A DNA stretch of 64,000 nt from Nannochloropsis salina CCMP1776. Lineage: Eukaryota; Sar; Eustigmatophyceae; Eustigmatales; Monodopsidaceae. Made by a program: the position numbers and the translations under genes. The notes under the pieces were generated by a model. That model did no database searches, was not told the DNA's origin, and saw only the letters and a list, made by a program, of their open reading frames with translations. Of this stretch, positions 48,746-58,795 are shown piece after piece. The stretch is taken from positions 209,881-273,880 of the forward strand of contig SDOX01000011.1 of assembly GCA_004565275.1 (NCBI GenBank). The letters are read 5' to 3'. The first letter of the stretch is position 1. Each line of letters opens with the position of its first letter.

Positions 48746-50323
48746 ATGTCACGAACAAGTCCCTCCTTGCCCGACTCCTTGCCTGCCAGCCATGACCGCC
48801 GAGAACCCACATCAACATCCTACGACGGTCGCTCACCCCAGCTACCCCTCACGGACGCGTCCCGTGCTGAGGGCCTTGACATTGAAGACGTCCTTTACTC
48901 GGCCAACTCCTTCTGGGCGGTGCTTAAGCCTGTCGCGTTGACCATGTTTTTGGCAAGCTTGGTTGTTGTGAACGTGGCGTTTGCCACCGAGGATCAGGGA
49001 GTAAGCGTATACGCCATCGACGACGGTGACGCGGATGGCAAGGGCGGAGACAGCAATTCGGTCAAGCTAGGCAAGTCTTTGGTTAATGCCCTCACCATAG
49101 TTGGAGTCATCTGCGGCGCCACGTTCGTGGTAGTCCTTTTGTACAAGTTTCGATGCATGAAATGTTTGTTTGGGTACATGGCTCTCAGCAGTACTATGTT
49201 GTTGGGCCTAATGGGCGGGTTGCTGTGGTACACTGCTTTAATAAGGTGGGACCTGCCCTGTGACTACTTCACGTTTGTGATAGTTCTCTACAACTTCGCA
49301 TTTGTCGGCGTGGTTGCCATCTTCTACCAGAAAGGGATCCCAACCTGGGTCACCCAAGGTTACTTGGTCATGATCAGCGTCATCATGGCGTGGCAGCTAT
49401 CGCGCTTCGAGGAATGGACAGGATGGGCCCTCCTGGTCGTCTTGGCGCTCTACGATCTATGTGCGGTCCTCACGCCCTGCGGACCGCTTCGGTACCTGGT
49501 GGGGCTCATGCAAGAGTACAATGAACCCATGCCAGGCTTACTGTACGAAGCCGAGCTGCCCGGACACGCTCGGCATCACCATCGAATACCCCCCTCGACC
49601 GCCTTGCGCGAAAACGAAAGGGCAACGGGCGCACTGGCAAGTGCAGGGGGTTTGGATGGAGGGTGCGAAGGGGATGACGTGCGTTTGCAGGCCCCGGTTG
49701 GAGATGATGGGGCCTTCTCGCCCGCTACGGCCTTGGGTAGTCAGGCCCACACTGTGCACAGCACCAGCCCTCCTAGCCCTCTCGACCCTTTGCTGGACGG
49801 GACTCAGAGTAGTCCTGGAGGTACCCACCTCGGTCAGCATCCGCCTCCTCACCCGTCCCGCAGCCTCCGTCGGGTTTCTCGGTCACAGGGAGGGGAAACC
49901 CTCCTGGAGGATGGGATGGGGAGCCCAGTGGAAGGTGGGGATGAGCATGGGGGCGAGTCTGAAAGGGGAGAAAGGGGAGAAAGGGGTAGAGGTCACCCTC
50001 CATCGGAAGGTTTATCCTCCTCTTCTCATCACCAGGGAGGGACACCGGATCAAGAGCGATCCATCAAATTGGGCTTGGGAGATTTCGTTTTCTATTCGGT
50101 GCTGGTCGGCAAGGCTGCTTTGTACGGTTTTGCCACCTGTGCGGCATGCTTTCTTGTAATAATCGCGGGTCTAGGAGCTACGCTTGTCCTCCTGAGTGTA
50201 TTCCGTAAAGCTTTGCCTGCTCTACCCATCTCTATAGGCTTGGGTGTACTTTTCTATCTGCTCACTCGAGTTGCCATCATTCCTTACATTGATGCCTTGG
50301 TCAGCACGCCCATCTACGTCTAA
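48746..50323 (+). CDS. PSEN: Presenilin, catalytic subunit of gamma-secretase
   Basis: Intramembrane aspartyl protease with nine expected membrane helices, ER and endosomal membranes. 525 residues. First helix at about 59-80 (VLKPVALTMFLASLVVVNVA), then a short lumenal loop and helices 2-6. The first catalytic Asp237 is in LALYDLCAVLTPCGPLRYLV. The second is Asp446 in KLGLGDFVFYSVLVGKA. The PAL motif (residues 491-493, ALPALPISIG) completes the active site. The cytosolic loop between helices 6 and 7 is about 180 residues, rich in His, Pro, Ser and Gly with a GERGERGRG repeat; this is where presenilins self-cleave. The acidic lumenal loop (IDDGDADGKGGD) is also unusual. Partners (nicastrin, Aph-1, Pen-2) are not in the window. 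All catalytic motifs are intact. Confidence 0.96.
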   Translation: MSRTSPSLPDSLPASHDRREPTSTSYDGRSPQLPLTDASRAEGLDIEDVLYSANSFWAVLKPVALTMFLASLVVVNVAFATEDQGVSVYAIDDGDADGKGGDSNSVKLGKSLVNALTIVGVICGATFVVVLLYKFRCMKCLFGYMALSSTMLLGLMGGLLWYTALIRWDLPCDYFTFVIVLYNFAFVGVVAIFYQKGIPTWVTQGYLVMISVIMAWQLSRFEEWTGWALLVVLALYDLCAVLTPCGPLRYLVGLMQEYNEPMPGLLYEAELPGHARHHHRIPPSTALRENERATGALASAGGLDGGCEGDDVRLQAPVGDDGAFSPATALGSQAHTVHSTSPPSPLDPLLDGTQSSPGGTHLGQHPPPHPSRSLRRVSRSQGGETLLEDGMGSPVEGGDEHGGESERGERGERGRGHPPSEGLSSSSHHQGGTPDQERSIKLGLGDFVFYSVLVGKAALYGFATCAACFLVIIAGLGATLVLLSVFRKALPALPISIGLGVLFYLLTRVAIIPYIDALVSTPIYV

Positions 50324-50991
50324 ATCTGGCAAATGCTATAAAGTACTTGCGCCTAGATAATAACAAAGTATCAACATCGGAAAATACGATACTGCAGTGT
50401 TAACAGCATGAGAGTTTTTTTGTTGTACAATACAATTCGGGTACTCTTTGTAAGCAGGCCCTTTTGACGTCCAAAAAGACTGCCCAGTCCCATCGGAACA
50501 TATATATTTCTTCCCATGGGAGGGGTTTACCCTTTTATTCATGGCACAGGAATAGTCTCTGGTATCCATGCTCTAGGGACCATTCAACATTGATAGCAAA
50601 AGGATAACCTCCTGGCTCCCTGGCCCATGCGGTCAGTGGCCACCTTGCCTTCCGCTCACTGTCGCCAGCGCGCCGCCGGTTCGGTGGCAAATTTGCATGA
50701 CGAAGGGTCGTCGCCGAGTCCAGCAATTCTGTTGCATGGACAACTGTTAGATTGATACTTCGTCGTGATGGAACGCTTCTCTACGAACTTTTGCATCAGG
50801 AGTACAAAAGCGGCGGGGTGCGTGGAGGCTTTTCCCGGGGTCGAAACCCGTCGATATCATGTTGAACGGGGCATTTACATGGCTACGACTGGATACTCAT
50901 GCTCTCATGTCCTCCTCAAAAACATCCGCCACAGAACGTAGTTCATATTTATCATCTGCGCTTAGCTTTTGTTTTCGAACAAACAGGCAAC
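50324..50991. other. Intergenic, presenilin to sideroflexin
   Basis: About 670 bp on the same strand: presenilin 3' UTR and sideroflexin promoter/5' UTR. A GGGGTCGAAACCC element near 50830 resembles a tRNA T-arm but no cloverleaf can be built around it. Confidence 0.35.
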
Positions 50992-52333
50992 ATGGTGTTT
51001 GGATGGGGCAAGGGCAAAGCCAAGCCCGAGAAGCCAGTGGAGCCTGAGCCTCCTAAAGTGCCGCGAATCGATTTGAGCAAGGTACATGATGACTGTAAAG
51101 GGACCAACAAGGTTGCAGATGATTGCTCATCCTAGAGTATTGTCCAGAATGCTTTGTCAGAAAAAATGAACTCAGGGAGGATACTGTGTGATTCGAAGGG
51201 ACGCGTCGGAAAGGCCAGGTGACTTAGTCCCGGCATTGCATCGAAAAAGTTTTTGACAGGACATAGATGGTGGCGATTTGGCCCATACCAGGAAGCCTTG
51301 AATAGGAAATTTTGTATACAATTGGACAGCCATATGATATTTGAAATGGTTCACTCAGATCAAATCCTTCCGTCCGCCCACAATGTGACAGCCTCGATGG
51401 GACCAAAGCACCTTCGAAGGCCGCGCTCGCCATTTCTTCAGCACAACTAATCCTCTCAACAGTCTTGCCTCAGATGCGGAGCTGGACCGTGCCAAGACGC
51501 TTCTGGAGCAGTACAAAGCAGGCACGGAGCCCCCGGGGACGACGGAGGAACATGTGTGGGAAGCTAAGCACCTGTATGACTCTGCCTATCACCCCGAGAC
51601 TGGCGAGAAGCTTTTCTTGCCAGGCAGAATGTCTTTTCAAGTGCCAGGAAATATGGTCATTACTGGATGCATGATGCAGTTCTACCGCTCAATACCGGCG
51701 GTTGTATTCTGGCAATGGGTGAACCAAAGCTTTAATGCCATCGTCAATTACTCAAACCGCAATGCGTCGGCAGGTGTGACCACCGAACAGCTAGGTCAGG
51801 CATACGTGGCCGCAACAGCTGCCTCTGTGGCCACGGCTGTTGGATTCAACCGTCTTATCGCTCGCAATCCGAAATTGAGCCAGGGGATGATTGGACGTTT
51901 TGTGCCTCTACTCGCAGTGGCTGCCGCTAATTGCGTGAACATTCCTTTGATGCGGCAGCGGGAGCTGATGGAGGGGATCGATATTAAGACGCAGGAGGGG
52001 GAGGTGCTGGGTAAGAGCAAAGAGGCCGCCAAGACGGCGGTCGCCCAAGTTGTGCCCTCCAGGATTTTGATGGCCACACCCGGGATGGTAATCCCTCCAG
52101 TGATCATGGTGCGGTTGGAACAAACGGCTGCACTGCGTGCGACTCCTAGTCTCGGTGCGCCTATTATGGTGGGCATGACAGGTCTTTTCCTCGCCTTCTC
52201 CACACCTTTGTGCTGCGCACTGTTCCCTCAAGAAGCGTCCATTTCGCTAAGTCAGATCGAGCCAGAGTTACAGGAAAAGGCAAAGAAAATGAATCCAGTT
52301 CCAACTGTCTTTTACTACAACAAGGGGCTGTAG
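50992..52333 (+). CDS. Sideroflexin (mitochondrial serine transporter family), two exons
   Basis: Inner-membrane carrier of serine and related amino acids for one-carbon metabolism. Exon 1 is 50992-51081 (MVFGWGKGKAKPEKP...RIDLSK). A GTACAT donor at 51082 and an ATGTGACAG acceptor ending at 51391 enclose a 310-nt intron. Exon 2 is 51392-52333. The junction gives [20 protein letters not shown], the family signature. 343 residues, normal length. Further marks: STTNPLNSLASDAELDRA, HPETGEKLFLPGRMSFQVPG, VFWQWVNQSFNAIVNYSNRN, NCVNIPLMRQRELMEGI and a C-terminal PTVFYYNKGL. Membrane segments lie at about residues 100-125, 150-175, 180-200, 235-255 and 270-295. The first 30 residues are Lys/Pro-rich, longer than in animals. 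Confidence 0.94.
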
Positions 52334-52975
52334 ACAAGCAGGATTGAACAGCTTTAAGGCAAGCAAGGAAACTAGAGGGAGGTGAAGGACACTGTAAGTA
52401 TAATTTATTTTGACAGGAGGAGCCTCACGCTCCATGTCTCATACATCCATTCAGCCGTGCTTGACAAACTTTAAATTTATTATGATCACCTACGCGAAGT
52501 CTGGAACGTGAATCTTATCGACGAAGAGAGAAGCAATAGGCAGAGGTATGGGGTAGTTGCAGCATAGCGGACGCATACATAATGACTTCAATCAGGAACG
52601 GAAGCGCCCCCAAAAAATCAATCACGCACATGTCATCGCATTGAATCTGTACGTTTAATTTGCTTATACCACCACAACGTGGACTTCAATTCTCTAGCAG
52701 TGGTTTCACCACAGTAAACCTAAAATGGAGCAGGAGGTTATTGTGTGCGGCCGAGAGGATTCGAGCGAGCGGATGCCAGAGCTTTTCCTGCCTCCCCGTG
52801 CAGAGATCAACGCCACTGCTTTCAAGACTTGACTTCTGTCTTACCGCAGATTCCTGTATGTCACACGCCATCTCAGGTGGTGCCAGACTCGCACGGCCGT
52901 AAATTTTAACGCACAATCGAGGAAGTCAGGTCTGAAAAACAAAGCGAAGGATTCTAGTCCAGGGGCAGCAGCAAC
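52334..52975. other. Intergenic, sideroflexin to EF-hand gene
   Basis: About 640 bp between two plus-strand genes: 3' UTR and promoter. AT-rich first half. No gene or RNA recognised. Confidence 0.35.
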
Positions 52976-54701
52976 ATGGCTAGCAGGCGGGGCAACGCAT
53001 CGTCTGGAATCCACAAATTCTTCCTCGTGAGCATTCTCTTCCTCGTACAGGTACGAATCCTTTCGTAGCACTTCATATGGCATTGAGTAGCCATGCGTAA
53101 CGAGGCTTACTACAACGAATGCTTCCTACCATCCATAGACCGCAGTAGGGCAACAGCAACAGCAGCTGCACCGGTACCCCGGGCCTGGCGGTCCTCCCCG
53201 GAGACGACCTCCAGGCCCGAATGCCATTGAACTGGGAAAGGAGAACAAGTACGTTGTATGTTTGGAAAGGAGAAAGAGCCTTTGCATAAGTGCATTGACT
53301 CTATTCCCAAAAACTGCAACCATGCGCACCTCACGCTATTCCCTCTGACAGGCGTGCTACGTATACAGCAATTGTGGGAGGTGTTCTGGCGGGGTATTGG
53401 TTGTCTGGATGGAATTATCGGAGTAAAAACAAGAAGATGAAGCAGAAATATGAAAGAGATTTGGCGGTACGTGTAGACATGGGTAGCTTGGTATGCATGG
53501 CCCCCCTCTCGCCTATGCAAATCCTCACCCGATGTGTGCATGAGTGGAAAATTGGAATAAGCGGTGTCAAAAAAACCGTGAAAAATAAAGGATGTGAAAT
53601 TCTGACCCATACAAGCGATCTCTGTGGATCTCTCCGCTTCCCTCAGCACCAGGAGAAGCGGGTAGAGGACGCCATTCGCTCGGTTAGGCAGCAGTACGAA
53701 GACGTGCTGGAGAGAAAGCAGGAGGAATACGTGGAGAAGTACAAGCATCTCCAGTACATCGAGGTGAGCTGGAGCGCGGTGGTCATCACGTGAGGAGAGA
53801 ACAGCTCTGGGTGTGGGAGGAATGAGAAGAAGGAGGCGAGGGTTCCTGGAGACGGCGACGAAGTGGGTCGCGGACGAGCCATCCTGTAGGACAGGCAGCG
53901 CTTGCCGGGCGACTTACCGCGCTTGGGGCTAAAACGATGTATATTGATGTCGTGATAAGATCCCTGTCATTGCAAACTTGTTTGTTTTGCTTATTTACGC
54001 TTACACACCCGTTTTCTTTCACGCCCTAGAATGCCATGGGAGAAGCTGGCATCCCAGTTGATCTCTCCATGGTGTCTCCGTCAGCTTCACTTCAACAAGA
54101 CTATGCAGAGTTCAAGCAGCCGGATCTGAATGGCGACGACAAGATCACGCGGCGGGAGGTATATGGGGGAGAGGGCGTGTGGGAGAGAGCGTGGAATCGA
54201 ACTTACGAGAAGTGCATGCCGGGCGTGTCCGTCGACCCCTCAGGGCCAAGGGACCTCAAAAACCTTGAGTAGAGCTTTGCTACTAATCTAGTGCCCGGAA
54301 TAAAACACCGGGACTCCATGTTCCGAATGCATTAAGCTCATGACCTGTTCGATTGCCCGTGCTCCCATAGTTCGACCAGTACATGCGTCAATATCTGGCC
54401 GCGAATCCCGAGTACAGCAAGTACGACTACCCCTCATTCGATGAGTTCGACAAGGATGGCGACAAGGCCATCACGTTCGCGGAATGGCAGCAGTATATCC
54501 AGGACGCAGAAGCTGCAGCTTGTGAGTAGAGACCGAAATTGAAAAGAGAGAGCGGAGGGGACGAAGGAGCAAGGAGGGTCTGGCTAAGGAGAGAGCAGTG
54601 TTGACCGTACAACCCTTGTCTACACCATGCACACAGTAGCTCAAGAGCAGCTTATGTATCAACAACAAAAGAAGGGCAAAATGGCCGGACGCCGGAGATA
54701 G
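52976..54701 (+). CDS. Membrane EF-hand calcium-binding protein (seven exons)
   Basis: Not visible as one frame; assembled from exons 52976-53050, 53139-53248, 53352-53466, 53647-53763, 54030-54158, 54371-54521 and 54637-54701. All introns are GT-AG (88-266 nt) and phases close to 253 residues. Order: signal peptide (HKFFLVSILFLVQ, residues 13-25); Gln/Pro/Arg-rich linker; membrane helix at about 65-82 (YTAIVGGVLAGYWLSGW); basic stretch and coiled coil (about 85-140, EKRVEDAIRSVRQQYEDVLE); EF-hand loop 1 DLNGDDKITRRE (171-182); EF-hand loop 2 DKDGDKAITFAE (209-220); basic tail. Both loops have Asp/Asn at 1, 3 and 5 and Glu at 12, so both should bind calcium. With a cleaved signal it would be a single-pass protein with a cytosolic calcium sensor. 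No named family recognised. Each exon is independently coding-like, so confidence is good. Confidence 0.8.
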
Positions 54702-55739
54702 ACGTGGAGTATGCGCGGGATGATTGATGCAAGAGTGCTCTCAAGGATTCCTTGAGGCAATACAAGCATTAAGCAAACGAATGGCTGGATGGTCTCAATG
54801 TGGCGCATACGGGACTTTAAATTCAAACAGCTGGGCCTGGAAAAGACGCAGATGGAGGTATGTTGACTGATTTCTTTTGCAGCACCTTGAATTTCTGGTT
54901 TATAGGCTTTCCACCCTTGCATCCATTACTGAGCCGTGAGCAATGATTCAAAATTTTCAAACAGGTTGGCAATATTCGTGGATGGAATTGAGGACATCAA
55001 ACGTGCATGAAAAGGAGAGGGAAAAAAGAAATTAGTTTCGCCTGATCGGTATCAGCGCATTTGTTCTTCCACATGTTTGCCCTCATACATCACATTTACG
55101 AAACCTTTTACTTTCTATATAATAAACAAACCAGAGAACCCCAACTTTGATACAAATACATGTCAGTGTCATCTTATCTGTAGCAAGGCAAGATTATCTC
55201 TACTTGTTGGAACGTTTTTCCGTAGTTGGGGGGTAAGCGCAAGTGCGAGCTCGAAAGTCCTAGCAATGCATAATGCATCACAACAACCCCCCGATTGTCG
55301 AAAACGTATACAACAAGTCTATTCCCACATTCCCTCAAATTCTTGCCTTTGTCCTCGCGCACGCTCCATCGCGGTCCGTCTCCTCCTAAATCTTTGGCAC
55401 GTATAAAGCCTCTCCGCCCTCTGCCAGAGCCAGCCCCAACGGCCTCTCAGCACGCGCCGCGTCAACGGAAGCGCGACTGCTCGCAGTGCAAACCACGAAC
55501 TCTGAGCCTATGTCCCGACCCTTGTTTTCAATCGTACATTAACATCATGTGTTGGTGCACAAGGGAGCATGTTGTGGCCTGGACTTTTGTGGAACGCTGT
55601 GGTCTTGGTGGGCATGTCAGTCAATGGTTAGGGCTTTCGCCATCACCATCTCGCCTTTTCATGTAGCTTTTTCGTTGGTTTTCTGCCAAAATTTCCCGGG
55701 CTCACCACATAATCGACATAACCTCCTTTTCTCCCGTAG
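54702..55739. other. Intergenic upstream of the CDF transporter
   Basis: About 1 kb after the EF-hand gene. Likely holds the promoter and first exon(s) of the zinc transporter. A TATAAA at about 55400 (GCACGTATAAAGCC) is a candidate TATA box. I could not identify the first coding exon. Confidence 0.35.
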
Positions 55740-55836
55740 GAACCGCGCGCCATCTTTGCAAACATAGAGAACCTCCAGTCAAAGCTCCTCTCCCCGCAGC
55801 GAGCGCGGAAAGGCGAAGACAACAAGGATAAGGAAG
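55740..55836 (+). CDS. Probable upstream coding exon of the CDF zinc transporter
   Basis: Bounded by a CTCCCGTAG acceptor and a GTGCGT donor. Only one frame is open, reading EPRAIFANIENLQSKLLSPQ then KGEDNKDKE. It ends with one extra base, which joins in phase to AG-GCG-ATG at 56133 (after TTGAAG) to give KEEAMGRGG. If right, the transporter starts further upstream and this segment is its cytosolic N-terminus. The exon before it was not found. Confidence 0.45.
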
Positions 55837-56137
55837 GTGCGTTACATTGTCCTTGCCATCATCAATTTGTCATCATGGTTTCCCCGCTCGTTCAAGCGCC
55901 TGACTGAAAACCAAAAACCATCTTTGCCCGTGAAATGTCCACGTCGCCCATGATTGTTACGTGTTGGTCCATCGCATGGATTCTCGACACCTGCCTCAGG
56001 CGAGCTCTGTCTCACCAAAATTTTCGAGCCACCCTGGCGTTCGGATTCCTTGCGGACCGGGACCTGTGTGTTCTAACGCTTTCACTCATCTGATGAATCT
56101 TTTTCTGTTGTGTCCTCTCCCATCCATTGAAGAGGCG

Positions 56138-57847
56138 ATGGGTCGCGGCGGACAAAATGGACACAATCATAATCCCGACGGTGCCATCTGCGCGCATGGC
56201 AGCGGTGGATTGTCCGGCCATACGGGGCACACGCACGCATCCGCGCATGAAAAGCAAGCTCAGAGTCAGCAAAAACGGGCCGATGCCAAGATGGAGCAAC
56301 GGCGCGTGCGTGCCAAGCTGATCGCGGCCACCGTGTTCGCCCTGGTGTTCATGTCCGTTGAAATCGCGGGAGGGATCCTGGCCGGCTCCCTCGCCATAGT
56401 CACCGACGCGGCCCACCTCTTCACGGATGTGGCAAATTTCATCACGGCGATCATGGCCAGTCACCTGTCGGAAACTCCCTCCACCACCAAACACTCGTAT
56501 GGCTTGGTGCGTGCGGAGGTGCTCTCGGCCTTGATCAACACGGGGGTGATCGTGATGCTGGCTGCTTATCTTGTCTATGAGGGCATTCATCGCATCGTGG
56601 CGTGGTTCCAAGGGACGGCACCGCCGATCGATGGATTTCTGATGATGGTGGTGGCGATCATAGGTGTGGTGTTCAACGTGGTTCTGATGATCATTTTCGG
56701 ACATGAGCACGGGCATGGCCACGGACATAGCCACGGGCATAGTCATGGCCACAGCCACGGGCATAGTCACGGGCATAGTCACATGCACGAGAAGGCGGAA
56801 GAGGGGGTGGAGGAAGGGATGGGGCGTCGGCATGTCGGTCAGGGTGTGGACGTGGAGGCGGGCAAGAAACGCGTCTGGTCCCATGACTCCCACGGCTCGC
56901 AGCACGGGCACACGCACCAAGGCGGCACTGTCAGGTTTCCCTCGTGCGACAGCGTCTGCTCTCACAAGTCCCAGGCTGGCCGGGGGCAGAAGTCACGCTG
57001 TAGCAGCGCGTCCACGAGCGAGGAGGGGACGTTGCTGGTGGATGAGGAGGAGGAAGGGAAGCAGGGAGGGATGGTCCTACCCATGTCTACCACGTATGGA
57101 AGTCTGCCGTCCTCAGGGGTGGCTGTGCAAGCCCATGGGTCGTGTCATCTCAACGGCCATGCACACAGCGACGGGGAGGAGGAGGAGGAGCAAGGGGAGG
57201 ATGCCTTGACGGGGTCATCGACCCGGCTGACGGCACGGAAGCTGGCGGCGCACGAGGACCCTGTGAAGATAAGCAGAACGCGAGGGAAAGCCTCGACGAC
57301 GAAGAAGGAGGCTAAGAGCCGGAACATCAACCTGGAGGCGGCTCACTTGCACGTGATCACCGACCTGGTCCAGTCCCTCGGGGTCGCTTTGGCGGGTGTC
57401 ATTATCTACTTCAAGCCGCATTGGCAGGTGGTCGATCCGATCTGTACCATCGTCTTTTCCATCTTGATATGCTACTCCGTGGTCAGCATGTTGGCTAAGA
57501 GCACGCATGTCCTCTTGGAAGGCGTCCCGGAGGGCGTGGACCCGCACGCCCTGCACGACAAACTCCTGGCCATCGAGGGTGTCACCGATGTCCACGATCT
57601 ACACGTCTGGATGTTGTCCGTGGGACGGCCCCTGGTGACAGTGCACATCAAGGCCGCAGATCCAGACATGGCGATGCACAAAGCCCAAGCTGTCTTCACG
57701 CAGGCGGGGATAGATCACATCACCATCCAGATCCAACGGGACGAATGTCTGCCCAATGAATGCGCGCATCCGTGTGTTTCTGTGGCTTGCGTATCAACGT
57801 CGCCAAACAGCACATCCCCTGGGAGGGGTGGGTGCACCTACCTGTAG
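56138..57847 (+). CDS. CDF/ZnT-family zinc transporter with His-rich loop
   Basis: Zn/H antiporter that moves zinc out of the cytosol into an organelle or across the plasma membrane. About 570 residues from MGRGGQNGHNHN. Helix 2 has VTDAAHLFTDVANF and helix 5 has LEAAHLHVITDLVQSLGV: the His-Asp pairs of the zinc site, the set typical of zinc rather than manganese carriers. TM3 has HSYGLVRAEVLSALINT. Between helices 4 and 5 lies a roughly 200-residue cytosolic loop, starting with a run of HGHSHG units and containing more His, Ser and Glu. The C-terminal domain has LLEGVPEGVDPHAL, VTDVHDLHVWMLS and ITIQIQRDECL, as in ZnT/MTP proteins. The protein ends with Cys/Pro-rich residues. The frame is open further 5' to 55961, but the acceptor at 56132 suggests splicing from an upstream exon. 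With the ZIP gene at 2 kb, the window holds both zinc uptake and export families. Confidence 0.93.
   Translation: MGRGGQNGHNHNPDGAICAHGSGGLSGHTGHTHASAHEKQAQSQQKRADAKMEQRRVRAKLIAATVFALVFMSVEIAGGILAGSLAIVTDAAHLFTDVANFITAIMASHLSETPSTTKHSYGLVRAEVLSALINTGVIVMLAAYLVYEGIHRIVAWFQGTAPPIDGFLMMVVAIIGVVFNVVLMIIFGHEHGHGHGHSHGHSHGHSHGHSHGHSHMHEKAEEGVEEGMGRRHVGQGVDVEAGKKRVWSHDSHGSQHGHTHQGGTVRFPSCDSVCSHKSQAGRGQKSRCSSASTSEEGTLLVDEEEEGKQGGMVLPMSTTYGSLPSSGVAVQAHGSCHLNGHAHSDGEEEEEQGEDALTGSSTRLTARKLAAHEDPVKISRTRGKASTTKKEAKSRNINLEAAHLHVITDLVQSLGVALAGVIIYFKPHWQVVDPICTIVFSILICYSVVSMLAKSTHVLLEGVPEGVDPHALHDKLLAIEGVTDVHDLHVWMLSVGRPLVTVHIKAADPDMAMHKAQAVFTQAGIDHITIQIQRDECLPNECAHPCVSVACVSTSPNSTSPGRGGCTYL
56704..56789 (+). 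repeat. Tandem repeat coding the HGHSHG run of the zinc transporter
   Basis: Degenerate units of CAC-GGG-CAT-AGT type repeated across about 86 bases. The repeat length is a multiple of six bases, so unit-number changes keep the frame and would vary the cytosolic His loop. Confidence 0.85.
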
Positions 57848-58795
57848 AAGAATGGCGAGATGAAGGCATGAGAAGGGATGACGCAGGAATAAGGTGGGGA
57901 GAAGACAAAGCTGCGACGAAGATTTTGTCGATTTCTCTCGCCTGTGTACAGAAATCTCCCGAAGGAGTGAAATCGCTGGAACAAGGTCACGTAAATGATA
58001 ACTTTAAAGTTGATTAACGCTGAAGGAATTATGTTGATTGTGTCCATACGCGCCCCTAATTGCATGTCGCCAGCCGCGGAAACACAGAGGTTTTAGAATA
58101 TGGATTCATATGAGCAACTGCTTCACAGAAACAGAAAAATTTTGAGGTGACGAATCGGAGGGGAAAAAAAGCAAGGAGCGACGAAAGCTGGGGCCCATCT
58201 CTGTTTTAACGTGGAGACTTGTTTTGGGATTTTTTTTTAAAGAGAATGTAGCGGACGTCCTAGAACATTTGTCCACTAACCAGTAGGATACTTTGTTGTG
58301 CAAGGCAACGACACGCCGGGAACACGCGACGCAAGCTGGGCAACTTGCGTCCGCCCAACATCGTAGAGCGTAGGGGGGCAAAGAGGGGGGTGGGGAGGTT
58401 AACGACCCCATGGACGTAGGCTTGTTGTAGACATTACCGGCATGGACGGGAGAGGGAGGCCGTCCTGTCAGGAGGCATGTACGTGTATTCAACCAATTCT
58501 CAAGATTGCGGACGCCCGCAAAGTGGACGAATGTTCCTCAAGGTCGCAGCTGGTTGGAAGAACTAGGTTTTGTAATATGCAAACTCGTATCCCGTCAGCC
58601 GCGCATGGCTTTAATCTGGTACAAAATGCGACAACCACAAGTGCGAAATCGATAGGGTGCTCACGCAACGTATTCTCCAACATTTTTCCCGTGATGACTT
58701 TCTCGCACAGGACGAGTATTTTGTTCATCAGTTGACTCTCCGACTCGAAATCAGTTTCTCCTATCTCACTTCGTCCTTGGCCTCGTACGTTCCAT
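57848..58795. other. Intergenic, CDF transporter to tRNase Z-like gene
   Basis: About 950 bp between plus-strand genes. Minus-strand frames of 119 and 128 codons occupy it but neither starts with ATG or resembles a known protein. Otherwise 3' UTR and promoter. Confidence 0.3.

Noticed and set aside
50825-50860. tRNA T-arm-like element GGGGTCGAAACCC
   Set aside because: No acceptor, D or anticodon arms can be placed at the right distances. A covariance-model scan (tRNAscan-SE) would settle it.
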